From: Bacteroidota bacterium
GTDB lineage: Bacteria > Bacteroidota > Bacteroidia > Flavobacteriales > Weeksellaceae
Length of the DNA: 64,000 nucleotides
Assembly: GCA_023458415.1 (NCBI GenBank)
Contig: JAEWZO010000020.1
Location: 62,001-126,000, forward strand
Direction: 5' to 3'
The notes under the pieces are model-generated. The model did not search any database and had not been told where the DNA came from. It was given only the letters and a program-made list of their open reading frames with translations. Positions within the stretch are counted from its first letter, which is position 1; every line of letters starts with the position of its first letter. Of the stretch, positions 25,242-34,541 are shown piece after piece. A program made the translations under genes and the position numbers.

Positions 25242-25898
25242 TCAGTCAATCACCATTTCAGGAATTTCTCCTTCTACGATTAATTTGGCTTCTGTTGCAT
25301 TGACGATATCCTCTACCGAAAGTCCGGGAGCGCGCTCCAAAAGTTTCAAACCGTTGTCAGTAACTTCCATTACTGCCATATTGGAAACAATTTTCTTTAC
25401 ACATTTCACACCAGTCAACGGCAATGTACATTCTTTCAATACTTTGGATTCACCTTCTTTATTAGTGTGCATCATCGCTACAATAATATTCTCTGCAGAG
25501 GCCACCAAATCCATCGCTCCACCCATTCCTTTTACCATTTTTCCCGGAATTTTCCAGTTGGCAATATCACCCTGCTCAGATACTTCCATCGCGCCCAAAA
25601 TCGTTAGATCCACTTTCTGAGAACGGATCATCCCAAAACTGAAAGCCGAGTCGAAAAATGAAGCTCCAGGAAGCGTTGTAATCGTCTGTTTACCGGCATT
25701 GATGACATCTGCATCTTCCTCGCCTTCGAAAGGGAAAGGTCCCATCCCAAGTACGCCGTTTTCACTTTGAAATTCTACTGAAATATCCTGCGGAACGTAG
25801 TTGGCCACCAAAGTAGGAATCCCGATGCCGAGATTTACATAATAGCCGTCTTTTACCTCCTTAGAAATTCTTTTTGCAATTTGTTCTTTTGTAAGCAT
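25242..25898 (-). CDS. scoB: 3-oxoacid CoA-transferase subunit B
   Basis: A 218-residue beta subunit of succinyl-CoA:3-ketoacid CoA-transferase (SCOT). The catalytic Glu46 is in the SENG motif (VEFQSENGVLGMGPFP), which forms the covalent Glu-CoA thioester. The NLGIGIPTLVANY opening and GGAMDLV segment are also typical. With subunit A it transfers CoA from succinyl-CoA to acetoacetate. Its ATG overlaps the subunit A stop by one base (TGATG), showing translational coupling. It is the last gene of the 3-hydroxybutyrate operon. Confidence 0.95.
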   Translation of the reverse strand: MLTKEQIAKRISKEVKDGYYVNLGIGIPTLVANYVPQDISVEFQSENGVLGMGPFPFEGEEDADVINAGKQTITTLPGASFFDSAFSFGMIRSQKVDLTILGAMEVSEQGDIANWKIPGKMVKGMGGAMDLVASAENIIVAMMHTNKEGESKVLKECTLPLTGVKCVKKIVSNMAVMEVTDNGLKLLERAPGLSVEDIVNATEAKLIVEGEIPEMVID

Positions 25899-26602
25899 CA
25901 GGCGTCTTTTTTACGGGTTGTACGTTGTTCTATTCTTTTCTCGAAATTTTCTCCCTGGAAAATTCTCTGCACCATAATCCCCGGAATGTGGATTTCATTA
26001 GGATCTAAAACTCCAGGCTCAACCAGTTCTTCAACTTCTGCAATGGTAATTTTACCAGCTCCTGCCATAGGTGCGTTGAAGTTTCTTGCAGTTCCTTTAA
26101 AGATCAGATTTCCGGCGTGGTCACCTTTCCAGGCTTTTACAATTGAATATTCTGCATCAAAAGCGTGCTCCAGGATATGAGGTTTTCCTTTGAATTCTTT
26201 CACTTCTTTACCTTCGGCAACTTCTGTTCCGTAGCCTGCAGGTGTGTAGAAAGCGGGAATTCCTGCCTGTGCAGCGCGACATTTTTCCGCCAAAGTTCCC
26301 TGTGGAGTAAGTTCCACCTCCAGTTCACCGGAAAGCATCTGTCTTTCGAACTCTGCATTTTCGCCTACGTAGGAGGAAACCATTTTTTTAATTTGTCTTT
26401 TTTTCAGCAGTAATCCCAAACCGAAATCGTCTACACCCGCATTGTTAGAGATGCATGTCAAATCCGTTACATCACTGTCTACCAAAGCATTAATGCAGTT
26501 TTCGGGAATACCGCACAAACCGAATCCGCCAAGCATTAAAGTCATTCCGTCCGAAATTCCGGCGATGGCTTCCTTGGCATTTTTAACTCTTTTGTCGATC
26601 AT
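25898..26602 (-). CDS. scoA: 3-oxoacid CoA-transferase subunit A
   Basis: A 234-residue alpha subunit of SCOT. The CoA-transferase family I opening [20 protein letters not shown] is present, followed by [16 protein letters not shown] and [16 protein letters not shown] segments (here [19 protein letters not shown]). It pairs with the downstream subunit B in activating acetoacetate for thiolysis to acetyl-CoA. It lies 13 bases after the 3-hydroxybutyrate dehydrogenase gene, which makes the substrate assignment to acetoacetate convincing. Confidence 0.95.
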   Translation of the reverse strand: MIDKRVKNAKEAIAGISDGMTLMLGGFGLCGIPENCINALVDSDVTDLTCISNNAGVDDFGLGLLLKKRQIKKMVSSYVGENAEFERQMLSGELEVELTPQGTLAEKCRAAQAGIPAFYTPAGYGTEVAEGKEVKEFKGKPHILEHAFDAEYSIVKAWKGDHAGNLIFKGTARNFNAPMAGAGKITIAEVEELVEPGVLDPNEIHIPGIMVQRIFQGENFEKRIEQRTTRKKDA

Positions 26603-26615
26603 TTTTTATTAGATT

Positions 26616-27386
26616 TTATTGTGCAGTCCAGCCTCCGTCCAAAGTAAATGTGGTTCCGGAAACTGATGTTGCATTATCTGCAGCTAAAAATACGCACATT
26701 TCTCCAATTTTCTCTACCGGAATGAAACTTTTAACAGCCTGTTTTTTCAGCATTACCTTTTCTACCACTTCATTTTCAGACATACCGTGGGTTTTTGCCT
26801 GATCTTTAATCTGGCCTTCAACCAAAGGTGTTTTTACATATCCCGGACAGATTGCATTGCAGGTAATATTGAATGGAGCGCCTTCCAGCGCAAGAACTTT
26901 TGTAAGTCCGACAACGCCGTGTTTTGCCGTAACATACGCCGATTTGAACTCAGATGCGCGAAGACCATGCACAGAAGACACATTGATGATGCGCCCGAAA
27001 TTCTGGTCTTTCATTTTTTTGAAAACCGCTTTTGAAGCGTAAAAAACTGAGTTCATATTCAGTGCGATGATTTGCTGATATTTTTCCAAAGGAAAATCTT
27101 CAATCTTGGCAACATGCTGAATTCCCGCATTGTTCACCAAAACATCAACCGATCCTAAATGTTCATACGCAAAATCAATCAGCTCCTGAACACCTTCCGG
27201 TGTCATCAAATTAGCATTTTTGAAAGCAGTTTTCACTCCGTATTTTTCACCAATTTCTGCAGCGATTTCAGCGCCGTTTTCTTCCAAACCGTTGAAAATA
27301 ACATGGTCACCATTTCTAGCAAATGCTTCCGCTATTCCAAGACCAATACCGCTTGTACTGCCTGTAATTACAACATTTTTAGACAT
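26616..27386 (-). CDS. 3-hydroxybutyrate dehydrogenase (SDR family)
   Basis: A 256-residue short-chain dehydrogenase oxidising (R)-3-hydroxybutyrate to acetoacetate with NAD+. The cofactor loop is ITGSTSGIGLGIA, with VNNAGIQHVAKIEDFP, the catalytic Ser in INVSSVHGL, and SAYVTAKHGVVG with Tyr and Lys. The AICPGYVKTPLVEGQI and KQAVKSFIPVEKIGEM segments closely match bacterial BdhA proteins. Adjacent genes encode both SCOT subunits and an alpha/beta hydrolase whose stop abuts this start. The enzyme name is inferred from sequence and operon together. Confidence 0.92.
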   Translation of the reverse strand: MSKNVVITGSTSGIGLGIAEAFARNGDHVIFNGLEENGAEIAAEIGEKYGVKTAFKNANLMTPEGVQELIDFAYEHLGSVDVLVNNAGIQHVAKIEDFPLEKYQQIIALNMNSVFYASKAVFKKMKDQNFGRIINVSSVHGLRASEFKSAYVTAKHGVVGLTKVLALEGAPFNITCNAICPGYVKTPLVEGQIKDQAKTHGMSENEVVEKVMLKKQAVKSFIPVEKIGEMCVFLAADNATSVSGTTFTLDGGWTAQ

Positions 27387-28160
27387 TTACAAAAAATTTA
27401 ATAATTCTTCATTTAGTTTTTCTGCCTGATCGAGAACAATGCCGTGGCGCGAATTTTCGATGACAACTAGCTTTGCATTGGGCATTTTTTCTGCAAAACT
27501 TTTTTTGTAACTCACCGGTGTATAATCTTTATCAGAAGCTATAACCAGTGTTTCATGCTCAATATTTTTCACTTCATCCGCTAAACCCCAGTTCATCAGC
27601 TCCGCAAATGTTTTCAGATAAGCATCTTCATCATTTTTGATCAGACGGTTTTTGAAATCTTCCTTCCATTCATGCTGATCTTCTGCAGGAAACATGCCTT
27701 CCGAAATGCTTTCAGCAAGAGAGAGAAAACCCTGCTCTTTAATTATCTTAGTGCGAACTGCAAGTAAATCCACTCCTGCGTCGTTCGGACGGTTAAAATC
27801 CGGACCGGAGTTTACGATGACTAATTTGTCGACGAGTTGCGGATGAGATTTCGCCATCTGAAAACAGACTGCACCACCCATCGAAAATCCCACGAAACTG
27901 GCTTTTGTAATGTTCAGTTCCTGAAGAAGCTGAAAAATATCTTCAGTCATTTCCGGGACACCCTGAGTTTCCGGGACTCTGGTGGAATTTCCATGAGCCC
28001 TAAAATCCGGAGCTATTACCCGAAATTTTTGGGAAAGGAGTGGGATTTGTAAATCCCAGTCCTTTTTTGTTGAACCCAAACCATGCAGAAGTACGACTAC
28101 ATCACCACTTCCAACATCTGCATAGTCCAGACTGATCCCATTGATGCTAATTAAAGCCAT
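27387..28160 (-). CDS. Cytoplasmic alpha/beta hydrolase (candidate hydroxybutyrate-ester hydrolase)
   Basis: A 257-residue alpha/beta hydrolase without a signal peptide. The oxyanion motif HGLGSTKKDW, the nucleophile elbow GFSMGG (Ser about residue 95), the acid in IASDKDYTP and the His in ENSRHGI complete a triad. Its position between a TonB-dependent receptor (12 bases) and 3-hydroxybutyrate dehydrogenase (0 bases) suggests it cleaves an imported ester or oligomer to free 3-hydroxybutyrate. This substrate is inferred from context only; the fold alone would fit many esters. Confidence 0.87.
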   Translation of the reverse strand: MALISINGISLDYADVGSGDVVVLLHGLGSTKKDWDLQIPLLSQKFRVIAPDFRAHGNSTRVPETQGVPEMTEDIFQLLQELNITKASFVGFSMGGAVCFQMAKSHPQLVDKLVIVNSGPDFNRPNDAGVDLLAVRTKIIKEQGFLSLAESISEGMFPAEDQHEWKEDFKNRLIKNDEDAYLKTFAELMNWGLADEVKNIEHETLVIASDKDYTPVSYKKSFAEKMPNAKLVVIENSRHGIVLDQAEKLNEELLNFL

Positions 28161-28172
28161 AATGAAAAATAA

Positions 28173-30422
28173 TTATTTCTTATCGAAGAAATTAATGTCG
28201 TATCTGAACTCGAGTGACACCAGACGCTTGATGAACGGCGATCCTGCAAATTCTCTGATATCTGCATTCAGTAGGTTAGTTACGTTCGCTCCAACCGTCA
28301 TTCCGTTGTTGAAGTTGTAACCTAAGTTCATATCCACTGTGAAACCGCCCAATGGTCCGTAATTCCAGGTTCTTCCCGGTGCGTAGTAAGCATTTTCTGT
28401 AATGTCAATTGTACCGTCGCCATCTAAATCCTGCGTTTTTGCCGCAGTCGAAACTCCGGAGAAGAAATCATAATCCTGTACCCATCTTCCATAAAGCGCA
28501 CCAAACCATTTAGAAGTAGAATAATTAATACCTAAAGTAATTTTGTTAGTTGGCGTGTTCACCGGTAAATCGGTTTCAAGAACTTTTCCGTCAAGGTTTC
28601 CGTCGTTGCTCATGTCGGATGTATCAAGATCTCTTCCGAAATAGGAATAGTTAGCAACACCTCTCCACGCATCTGTAAAGTAATAATTCAAACCTAAATC
28701 CACACCGTAAGTATCTACTTTACCAAAGTTGGAATACGTAAGAACAAAAGCAGGATTTGCTCCAGGAATATCAGCAAGCGCCTGATCCCCGCGGTGAGTT
28801 ACCGTTCTTCCTCCTGTTGCTAACTGAGTAAGAGGACTGATGAAGTTTTCGGACATGTTGTAATATGCATTCACATCAAGGTATAATTTCTTATCAAAAG
28901 AACCTTTGTATCCAACTTCGAATGAATTGATCGTTTCAACTTCCAATGGGTTGATTTTCGTTCCATCAGAAAGTGTAAATCCTAAACCATTACCCAAAAT
29001 AAGTCCTCCGAAAAGATATCCTTCAAGGTTCATGATGGATGGAACGGCCATACCTTTACCGTAAGTAAGTCTGAATGTTCCGTCCTCTCCCATTTTCTTG
29101 GTAATTGCCGCTTTAGGAATCAGGTTGGTACCATAATAATCGTGGTTATCCACTCTTAAAGCGGCAAGGAATCCCCATCCGTTGATTTTGTATTCCGCCT
29201 GTCCATACACACCGAACTGATTAACATTAATCGGTCCGTCGAAATCAATCATGTACGTATTTTTGGTGAAAGCCATATCGCGCTGAAACTGCGCACCTCC
29301 AATAAGAGTAAGTCCGCCCCAAGTATTGTTGAACTGACCCTCTGCAACGAATCTGTCTGAATCATCTTTAAATCTGGACCCACGCTGAAGCGGCATTCCT
29401 CCACCAGGTAAAAACGGACTTGCAAACCACTGCTCATCGTAAGATCTTCTGCGCGCCTCTTCTTCAGAGAAACCTGCATTTATGAATGAAACATAGTTTT
29501 GTGTTCTTTGGTTCATTGCGTATGTATCTTCCGTGTTACTGGTTTGATAATACGTATTCAGGAAGAATCTTGGATGAACGTATTTTAACTGATATTCATT
29601 GATTTTCCAGTCTTTAATCTGGTTTCTTCCGGCTGAAGTTACACCTATATTCGAGTTGTTACTGTGACCGAAATACGCGATCAATTCTCCAATTCCGAAA
29701 GGTTTGAAATTCATCTGTCCGTTGAATTTTCTGCTGGTGAAATCTCTGTCGAGTTCCAGTTCAGGATAGGCGATATTGTTTACATAAACGGAATCAACAT
29801 AATCGAATTCAGTTCCCTGAGTATTTTCGAATGCAATTTTTAGAGCTACTTTATCGCTCAAAGCCTGTGCGTGACGAAGTCTTCCTGTGAAAACATTCTG
29901 GTTCCCAACGCCCAAAGCAAAAGTGGTTCCCTGAGATCTGAAAGGATTTTTTGAAATAGAATTCACCAAACCGTTGTGTGCATTCGGACCGTAAAGTGTT
30001 CCGTTTGGACCTAAAAGGATTTCAACTTTTTCCAAATCTTCTTTAATCACCGTACTGAAAGTTCCGAACGGCAAACCTGTAGCAATCAGTGTAGAAACTC
30101 TGTCATCCGTAATCTGAAGGTTTTTTGAGTTGAACGCCGAGTTAAATCCACGGATGTTGATTCCCGTTCCTAAAACTCCGGCTCTTACAAAATCCACCCC
30201 TTTCTGACGTGAAGCCAATTCGCCAACATTAAAACTGGTAAACTGCTGAATATCCTTCGCACTGATAACATTTACCGTGGCAGGAACATCCACAATTTTC
30301 TGAACTTTACGGCTCGCAGAAACTGTAACCTGTTCAATATCACGAGTTTTAACGGAGTCCGTAACCTGTGCAGTAGCAAAGAAGCTTCCCAAAGTAAGAG
30401 ATAACACAACTGATTTTCTCAT
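28173..30422 (-). CDS. TonB-dependent outer membrane receptor
   Basis: A 749-residue outer membrane beta-barrel with signal peptide MRKSVVLSLTLGSFFATAQ. The plug domain runs from about residue 30 to 150 (EQVTVSASRKVQKIVDVPATV, then GINIRGFNSAFN, VEILLGPNGTLYGPNA), followed by a 22-strand-type barrel ending in SLEFRYDINFF. No SusD-like partner and no carboxypeptidase-like N-terminal repeat is seen, so this is a simple TBDT, not a SusC. It is the first gene of the operon with hydrolase, BDH and SCOT genes, so its ligand is probably a hydroxybutyrate-type compound. A shared motif lies 87 bases upstream. Confidence 0.92.
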   Translation of the reverse strand: MRKSVVLSLTLGSFFATAQVTDSVKTRDIEQVTVSASRKVQKIVDVPATVNVISAKDIQQFTSFNVGELASRQKGVDFVRAGVLGTGINIRGFNSAFNSKNLQITDDRVSTLIATGLPFGTFSTVIKEDLEKVEILLGPNGTLYGPNAHNGLVNSISKNPFRSQGTTFALGVGNQNVFTGRLRHAQALSDKVALKIAFENTQGTEFDYVDSVYVNNIAYPELELDRDFTSRKFNGQMNFKPFGIGELIAYFGHSNNSNIGVTSAGRNQIKDWKINEYQLKYVHPRFFLNTYYQTSNTEDTYAMNQRTQNYVSFINAGFSEEEARRRSYDEQWFASPFLPGGGMPLQRGSRFKDDSDRFVAEGQFNNTWGGLTLIGGAQFQRDMAFTKNTYMIDFDGPINVNQFGVYGQAEYKINGWGFLAALRVDNHDYYGTNLIPKAAITKKMGEDGTFRLTYGKGMAVPSIMNLEGYLFGGLILGNGLGFTLSDGTKINPLEVETINSFEVGYKGSFDKKLYLDVNAYYNMSENFISPLTQLATGGRTVTHRGDQALADIPGANPAFVLTYSNFGKVDTYGVDLGLNYYFTDAWRGVANYSYFGRDLDTSDMSNDGNLDGKVLETDLPVNTPTNKITLGINYSTSKWFGALYGRWVQDYDFFSGVSTAAKTQDLDGDGTIDITENAYYAPGRTWNYGPLGGFTVDMNLGYNFNNGMTVGANVTNLLNADIREFAGSPFIKRLVSLEFRYDINFFDKK

Positions 30423-30508
30423 AGCTATTTAATTATTTTTGTTAGTTATTTATACCGCAATAATAAACCAACAAAAATGCACTGTTAACATTAAGTTAAA
30501 AAAAACAG

Positions 30509-30520
30509 AGTGTGACTTAA
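30509..30520. promoter_or_regulatory. 12-base motif shared with the symporter operon (copy 1)
   Basis: AGTGTGACTTAA is identical to 36165-36176. It sits upstream of the TonB-dependent receptor operon, about 30 bases beyond a CATTTTTG element (30472-30479) that could be the -7 box. That spacing would suit an activator. It is flanked by TTAAGT at 30491-30496, giving a wider inverted repeat TTAAGT...ACTTAA. Confidence 0.4.
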
Positions 30521-30556
30521 GAAATAATAAAGTTAAAAACTATAACTGTTCAGCTT

Positions 30557-31984
30557 TCAAGTACTGCAAATAATTGTAAATTTAAATGTGCGACTTAAAA
30601 ACACCTCTAATTTCCGGAAGATTTTTGAAAGCATTTTGACATTCTTTCTGACAAGGTAAAGATTTGATTTTGAAATATTTAGATCCTGCAGCGAATCTGA
30701 AATCTTGGATATCAATTCTTCTTTGCTGATGCGGTTTTCCATATAGTTTGAAAGCGAAATAGCCCAAGAAAGATTGGGAATAAATGACGACTTTTTCGCC
30801 AGATTTTCAAGGTTGAATTTTTTATCAAGCTGCAGAATTGTTGCGTAACTTTCCCGCTCCACCAAAACCTGGAAATATGAAGTAAAGAAGTGATGCCACC
30901 GATACTCGAAAATTTCAGATTCAAATTTTTTCAGGAAGTAAATACCAATGTTTTCAGCCTTTTGCAACTGTCCTAATTCAGCCAAAATTCTCAATTCGTA
31001 GGAAATAAATGTAATTCGTTGGTAGTCGTTATGAGAATTCTCAAAAACGCTTCTGTGCGCTTCCATTAACTGATTGGCTTCTCTGAATTTTTCGGTCCGT
31101 AAATAGCTTGCAGCAAGGTTATTCACGTACATCAAAGTATCTTCATTGTTCTGTCGCACCGCAAGTTTTCCGTAGTAAATCGCCTTCTCAAAATCCTGAA
31201 GTTGAGAGTGCAGCAATACACTGTTTGAATAAAAATTATACAGAATACGCCGCGAATACAAATCACCCTTGCTGAAATACACATCAATTTTTGAAAAAAG
31301 GTCACGTTGTTTTTCTGCATTTTTGGTTGTGTTGTACAGAAATGCAAGCAATACAAACGCTTTATAACGGTTGTTCCCGTTGATTTCTTCACCTTCAAAA
31401 ACTTTTTTCAGCCAACGTTCCCAATAGACTGAAGTTGTCTTTTTCTCAGTGTACTGTTTGGTAATCTCGTCAGTTGCGATGTATAATTTCTGCTGAATTT
31501 TCACTGCTTTTTCAAACTGTGAACTGAATCTTTCAAGAAAATCAAGGACAATTAAATGATCATCATACCGAATTCTCACCAAAAGATATGATCGATACTC
31601 ACGCATCACTTGATACAAAACCTGAAAATTATAGCCTATTTTTCTGTAGCTTTTGATGTAATCCAGCATCTGTTTTTCTTCTTCCGCCGTCACCAAATCC
31701 AGTGATATTTTCTTCAGAAAATCAAGAATCCATGCACCGACGTCATCAACATTTCGCTGCTGAAGCTTTTGTTCCACCCAGTTTTTAATATAGTGGTATT
31801 TCCGTTTATCAATATCAGAATTGTTTTTTTCCGGCTGCTCCGGAAACTGAGCATTATGAATAAGTTTATTGAAAATTTCCTGCTTTTCCGAATCCTGAAA
31901 ATTTGCTATCGTAGAAAGATAACGCGCCTCATGCGGAAGTATGTTGCTGCTGAATTCTTCAAAAATTTTCAGTTTTGGTTTCAT
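30557..31984 (-). CDS. TPR-like cytoplasmic protein of unknown function
   Basis: A 475-residue soluble all-helical protein with no signal peptide. The start is placed at MKPKLKIFEEFSSN; a longer frame upstream runs into the preceding terminator. From about residue 190 it shows degenerate tetratricopeptide-like repeats (YNFYSNSVLLHSQLQDFEKAIYYGKLAV, MYVNNLAASYLRTEKFREANQLM, YELRILAELGQLQKAENIGIYFL). The first 190 residues are a helical domain I do not recognise (DVGAWILDFLKKI; YNFQVLYQVMREYRSYLLV). It sits between the two operons of the hydroxybutyrate locus, with its own intergenic space on both sides. A scaffold or regulatory role in the locus is possible but unproven. Confidence 0.75.
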   Translation of the reverse strand: MKPKLKIFEEFSSNILPHEARYLSTIANFQDSEKQEIFNKLIHNAQFPEQPEKNNSDIDKRKYHYIKNWVEQKLQQRNVDDVGAWILDFLKKISLDLVTAEEEKQMLDYIKSYRKIGYNFQVLYQVMREYRSYLLVRIRYDDHLIVLDFLERFSSQFEKAVKIQQKLYIATDEITKQYTEKKTTSVYWERWLKKVFEGEEINGNNRYKAFVLLAFLYNTTKNAEKQRDLFSKIDVYFSKGDLYSRRILYNFYSNSVLLHSQLQDFEKAIYYGKLAVRQNNEDTLMYVNNLAASYLRTEKFREANQLMEAHRSVFENSHNDYQRITFISYELRILAELGQLQKAENIGIYFLKKFESEIFEYRWHHFFTSYFQVLVERESYATILQLDKKFNLENLAKKSSFIPNLSWAISLSNYMENRISKEELISKISDSLQDLNISKSNLYLVRKNVKMLSKIFRKLEVFLSRTFKFTIICST

Positions 31985-32034
31985 TTTATTCGATAACGGA
32001 AGGCGAAATTTACACAACTTTGTTATGAAAAAAA

Positions 32035-32057
32035 AATGACCGGAAAAACCGGCCATT
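32035..32057 (-). terminator. Terminator of the symporter operon
   Basis: On the minus strand AATGGCCGG pairs with CCGGTCATT (one G-U pair) around a T5 loop and is followed by a T tract. It separates the exported hydrolase gene from the TPR-protein gene. Confidence 0.75.
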
Positions 32058-32088
32058 CTTTAAAAAGAAATCTATTAATAATGAAGTG

Positions 32089-33027
32089 TTAAATATCTTT
32101 CATAAAACTGCAGATCGCAGCATTTACTTCCTCAGGTTTTTCAAAATTCAGGAAATGTCCCGCCTCTTCTACAAACCAAACTTTACTTCCCGCGACCGCA
32201 TCGTTTCCTTTCTTTGCGACATCTTCTATCGTCATTTGAGGGTGAAGGTATTTGTTGGGAATCAGTAAATCGTTTCGCCCAAAAATGAACAAAGTAGGTA
32301 CTTTCACTTTGGGAAAATCATCAATAACTTTATCGTCCAACATGCCGGAAACGCTTTTCACAATAGCATCCGCGTGATCTGCAAAATCGGAAGCTTCAAC
32401 TATTTTCTTCCTGTCCTGAACCATTCTTGAGGCTTCAACAGGCATTTTGAAAAAATTCATCTGATAATTTTTATCAATCTGCTCTTCGGAGGTCTTCATT
32501 ACACCATCACGCGTCATCACAGCATTCATCATCATTCCTTCCATAGGTGTAAATTCTTCAATTCCGGCAGGTGCGACCAAAATCAATCCTTTAAGTTTTT
32601 CAGGAAAAGTTGCTGCATATTTTATAGATGCCTGTCCACCCATCGAATGACCAACCAATGTGAACTCTTTGATTTTCAGTTTCTTCGTAAATTCATTAAT
32701 CGTTTCTGCAAAATAGGAAGCCGTAAAGTTTTCAGCTTTCTTATAAGATCTACCATAACCCGGCAAATCGATTGCATAGCAGGTAAAATGTTCTCTAAGT
32801 TGCTCGATATTTCGGTACCACGCATCGGCGTTACTGCTTAAACCGTGAACAAAAATCAGCACTTTTTTGCCTTTTCCTTCTTTCACGTAGGCCAGTTCAC
32901 CATCTTCCAACTGGACCGTTTTTGTTTTGAAATGATAAGGCTGCAGAAGATCCTTCATGGTTTTTTCCGATTGTGCATTCAGGGTATAAAATGTCATGAG
33001 AAAAAGCAGTATTAAGTATTTTTTCAT
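32089..33027 (-). CDS. Exported alpha/beta hydrolase
   Basis: A 312-residue alpha/beta hydrolase with signal peptide MKKYLILLFLMTFYTLNAQ, so it acts in the periplasm or beyond. It shows HGLSSNADAWYRN (oxyanion), GHSMGGQASIKY (nucleophile Ser), FGRNDLLIP (acid) and EEAGHFLNFE (His). A mobile lid region lies between residues about 155 and 230. It overlaps the acyl-CoA ligase gene by 4 bases (ATGA) in the symporter operon. In context it may release a transportable hydroxy- or keto-acid from an extracytoplasmic ester. The substrate is inferred, not seen. Confidence 0.88.
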   Translation of the reverse strand: MKKYLILLFLMTFYTLNAQSEKTMKDLLQPYHFKTKTVQLEDGELAYVKEGKGKKVLIFVHGLSSNADAWYRNIEQLREHFTCYAIDLPGYGRSYKKAENFTASYFAETINEFTKKLKIKEFTLVGHSMGGQASIKYAATFPEKLKGLILVAPAGIEEFTPMEGMMMNAVMTRDGVMKTSEEQIDKNYQMNFFKMPVEASRMVQDRKKIVEASDFADHADAIVKSVSGMLDDKVIDDFPKVKVPTLFIFGRNDLLIPNKYLHPQMTIEDVAKKGNDAVAGSKVWFVEEAGHFLNFEKPEEVNAAICSFMKDI

Positions 33028-34541
33028 TTTCTTGATTGTGTTTTCAAAGTTCCGTTCTGATAGTTGCGAATCAGCTCGCGACGTGAAATTTTACCGAAAC
33101 CGGTTAACGGAAATTCTTTGAGAAAAATATATTCTTTAGGTTGTTTATAGCGAGCCAGCTTATCTTTCAGAAATTCCTGAACAGAAGCCGGATTATTTAA
33201 AGTATCCGATTTAATAAAAGCCACTCCTTTTTTGCCCCAAACATCATCGGGAAACGGCATTACAAGTACATTCTGTATATCCGGATGAAGCTGCAAAAGT
33301 GATTCGATTTCCTGTGGAAAAATATTTTCGCCACCGGAAATATACATATCGTCTTTTCTGCCCTTCAGAAAATAAAAACCTTCCTCATCGCGGTAAGCTA
33401 AATCCCCTGTGTGAAGCCAACCGTTTTTTAATTTGTTTTTGGTGGCTACGGAATTATTCCAGTAACCGGGAGTTACGATATTTCCACCAATACAAAGCTC
33501 TCCAACTGTTCCGGTTTTCACTTCTTTTCCGTTGTCATCTACAATTTTTAGATCCACATAAAAATTGGATTTTCCGATAGAATTCACTTTGTCTAAAACA
33601 AAATCCTGATGAAGTGAAGTGATGCTTGGTCCGGCTTCCGTTAAACCGTAACCCGGCCGCAGGTTTACGTTTTTGATTTTCTTCCAGAGCTTCACCTGTT
33701 CACAACTGATGGATTCGCCACCGGAAATAATATATTTCAGATTTGAAAGATCGGTTTTCTCAAAATTCTCCGACTTCGAAAGCATCTGTAAAATGGTTGG
33801 CAACGCCAGAAGCATCGTTATTTTTTCCGATTCTAAAACTTGCAGAATAGCATCAAGATTGATTTTCTTCATGATGAAATTATGACCGCCATGATGAAGA
33901 AGCGGTGTGAGAAAAATATTCCAGCCGGAAGTGTGGTACGGCGGTAAAATATTCACGGTCCTGTCTTCCTGCGTAATTCCTAACTGCATCGATGTATTGA
34001 GGCTGTTCCAGAAAAGCATTCGATTGGTATACAGAACACCTTTCGGCATTCCCGTAGTTCCGGTGGTATAAAAAAGAAAAACCGGCAACTCTTCATTAAC
34101 CAGATACTCTACCCTATTTTCTTCATCAAAATTTTCATTCTTTTCTGTTTCTTCAACAAAATCAATCAGCTTTACGGTTTCGTATAAATCTTTAAGAAGA
34201 AGTATTTGCTGCTCAAAAATTTCGCTGTAGATAAATATTTTCGGAGCACAATCTTTCAGCAAATGCTCCAATTCAGACGAAGACAATTTGTAATTCAGCG
34301 GAACCAAAATAGCTCCCAACCTTTGACAAGCCGCAAAAAGCGCGATGAGAAAAGGCGAATGTTCCATCAAAACCGCAACCCTGTCTCCTTCCTTCACTTT
34401 ATTCTGAAGATGAAATGCAATTCTTGACGCAGCCAAATCCAAATCATGATACGAGAATTTCCTGCCCGTTTCAAGATCGGTTACAGCTGTGAAATTAGGC
34501 TTTTGTTTTGCCCATTTTGCAATCCAGTCCAGATAAATCAT
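33024..34541 (-). CDS. Acyl-CoA ligase (ANL superfamily)
   Basis: A 505-residue adenylate-forming enzyme. The P-loop FYTTGTTGMPKGVLYTNR (about residue 155-172), the A5 motif PGYGLTEAGPS, the hinge region LKGRKDDMYISGGENIFPQEIE and the catalytic Lys region GFGKISRRELIRNY are all present, so it should be active. Size and motifs fit medium/long-chain or aromatic acyl-CoA synthetases. It is too short for a classic acetoacetyl-CoA synthetase. Within the operon it probably activates the acid brought in by the symporter. Its start overlaps the symporter stop by 4 bases. Confidence 0.9.
   Translation of the reverse strand: MIYLDWIAKWAKQKPNFTAVTDLETGRKFSYHDLDLAASRIAFHLQNKVKEGDRVAVLMEHSPFLIALFAACQRLGAILVPLNYKLSSSELEHLLKDCAPKIFIYSEIFEQQILLLKDLYETVKLIDFVEETEKNENFDEENRVEYLVNEELPVFLFYTTGTTGMPKGVLYTNRMLFWNSLNTSMQLGITQEDRTVNILPPYHTSGWNIFLTPLLHHGGHNFIMKKINLDAILQVLESEKITMLLALPTILQMLSKSENFEKTDLSNLKYIISGGESISCEQVKLWKKIKNVNLRPGYGLTEAGPSITSLHQDFVLDKVNSIGKSNFYVDLKIVDDNGKEVKTGTVGELCIGGNIVTPGYWNNSVATKNKLKNGWLHTGDLAYRDEEGFYFLKGRKDDMYISGGENIFPQEIESLLQLHPDIQNVLVMPFPDDVWGKKGVAFIKSDTLNNPASVQEFLKDKLARYKQPKEYIFLKEFPLTGFGKISRRELIRNYQNGTLKTQSRK

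Noticed and set aside
28173..30422. TonB receptor as a SusC-type glycan importer (PUL)
   Set aside because: There is no SusD partner, no carboxypeptidase-like N-terminal domain and no glycoside hydrolases; its neighbours are hydroxybutyrate enzymes.
30509..30520. TGTGA in the shared motif as a CRP/FNR site
   Set aside because: There is no inverted TCACA half-site at the right distance in either copy.
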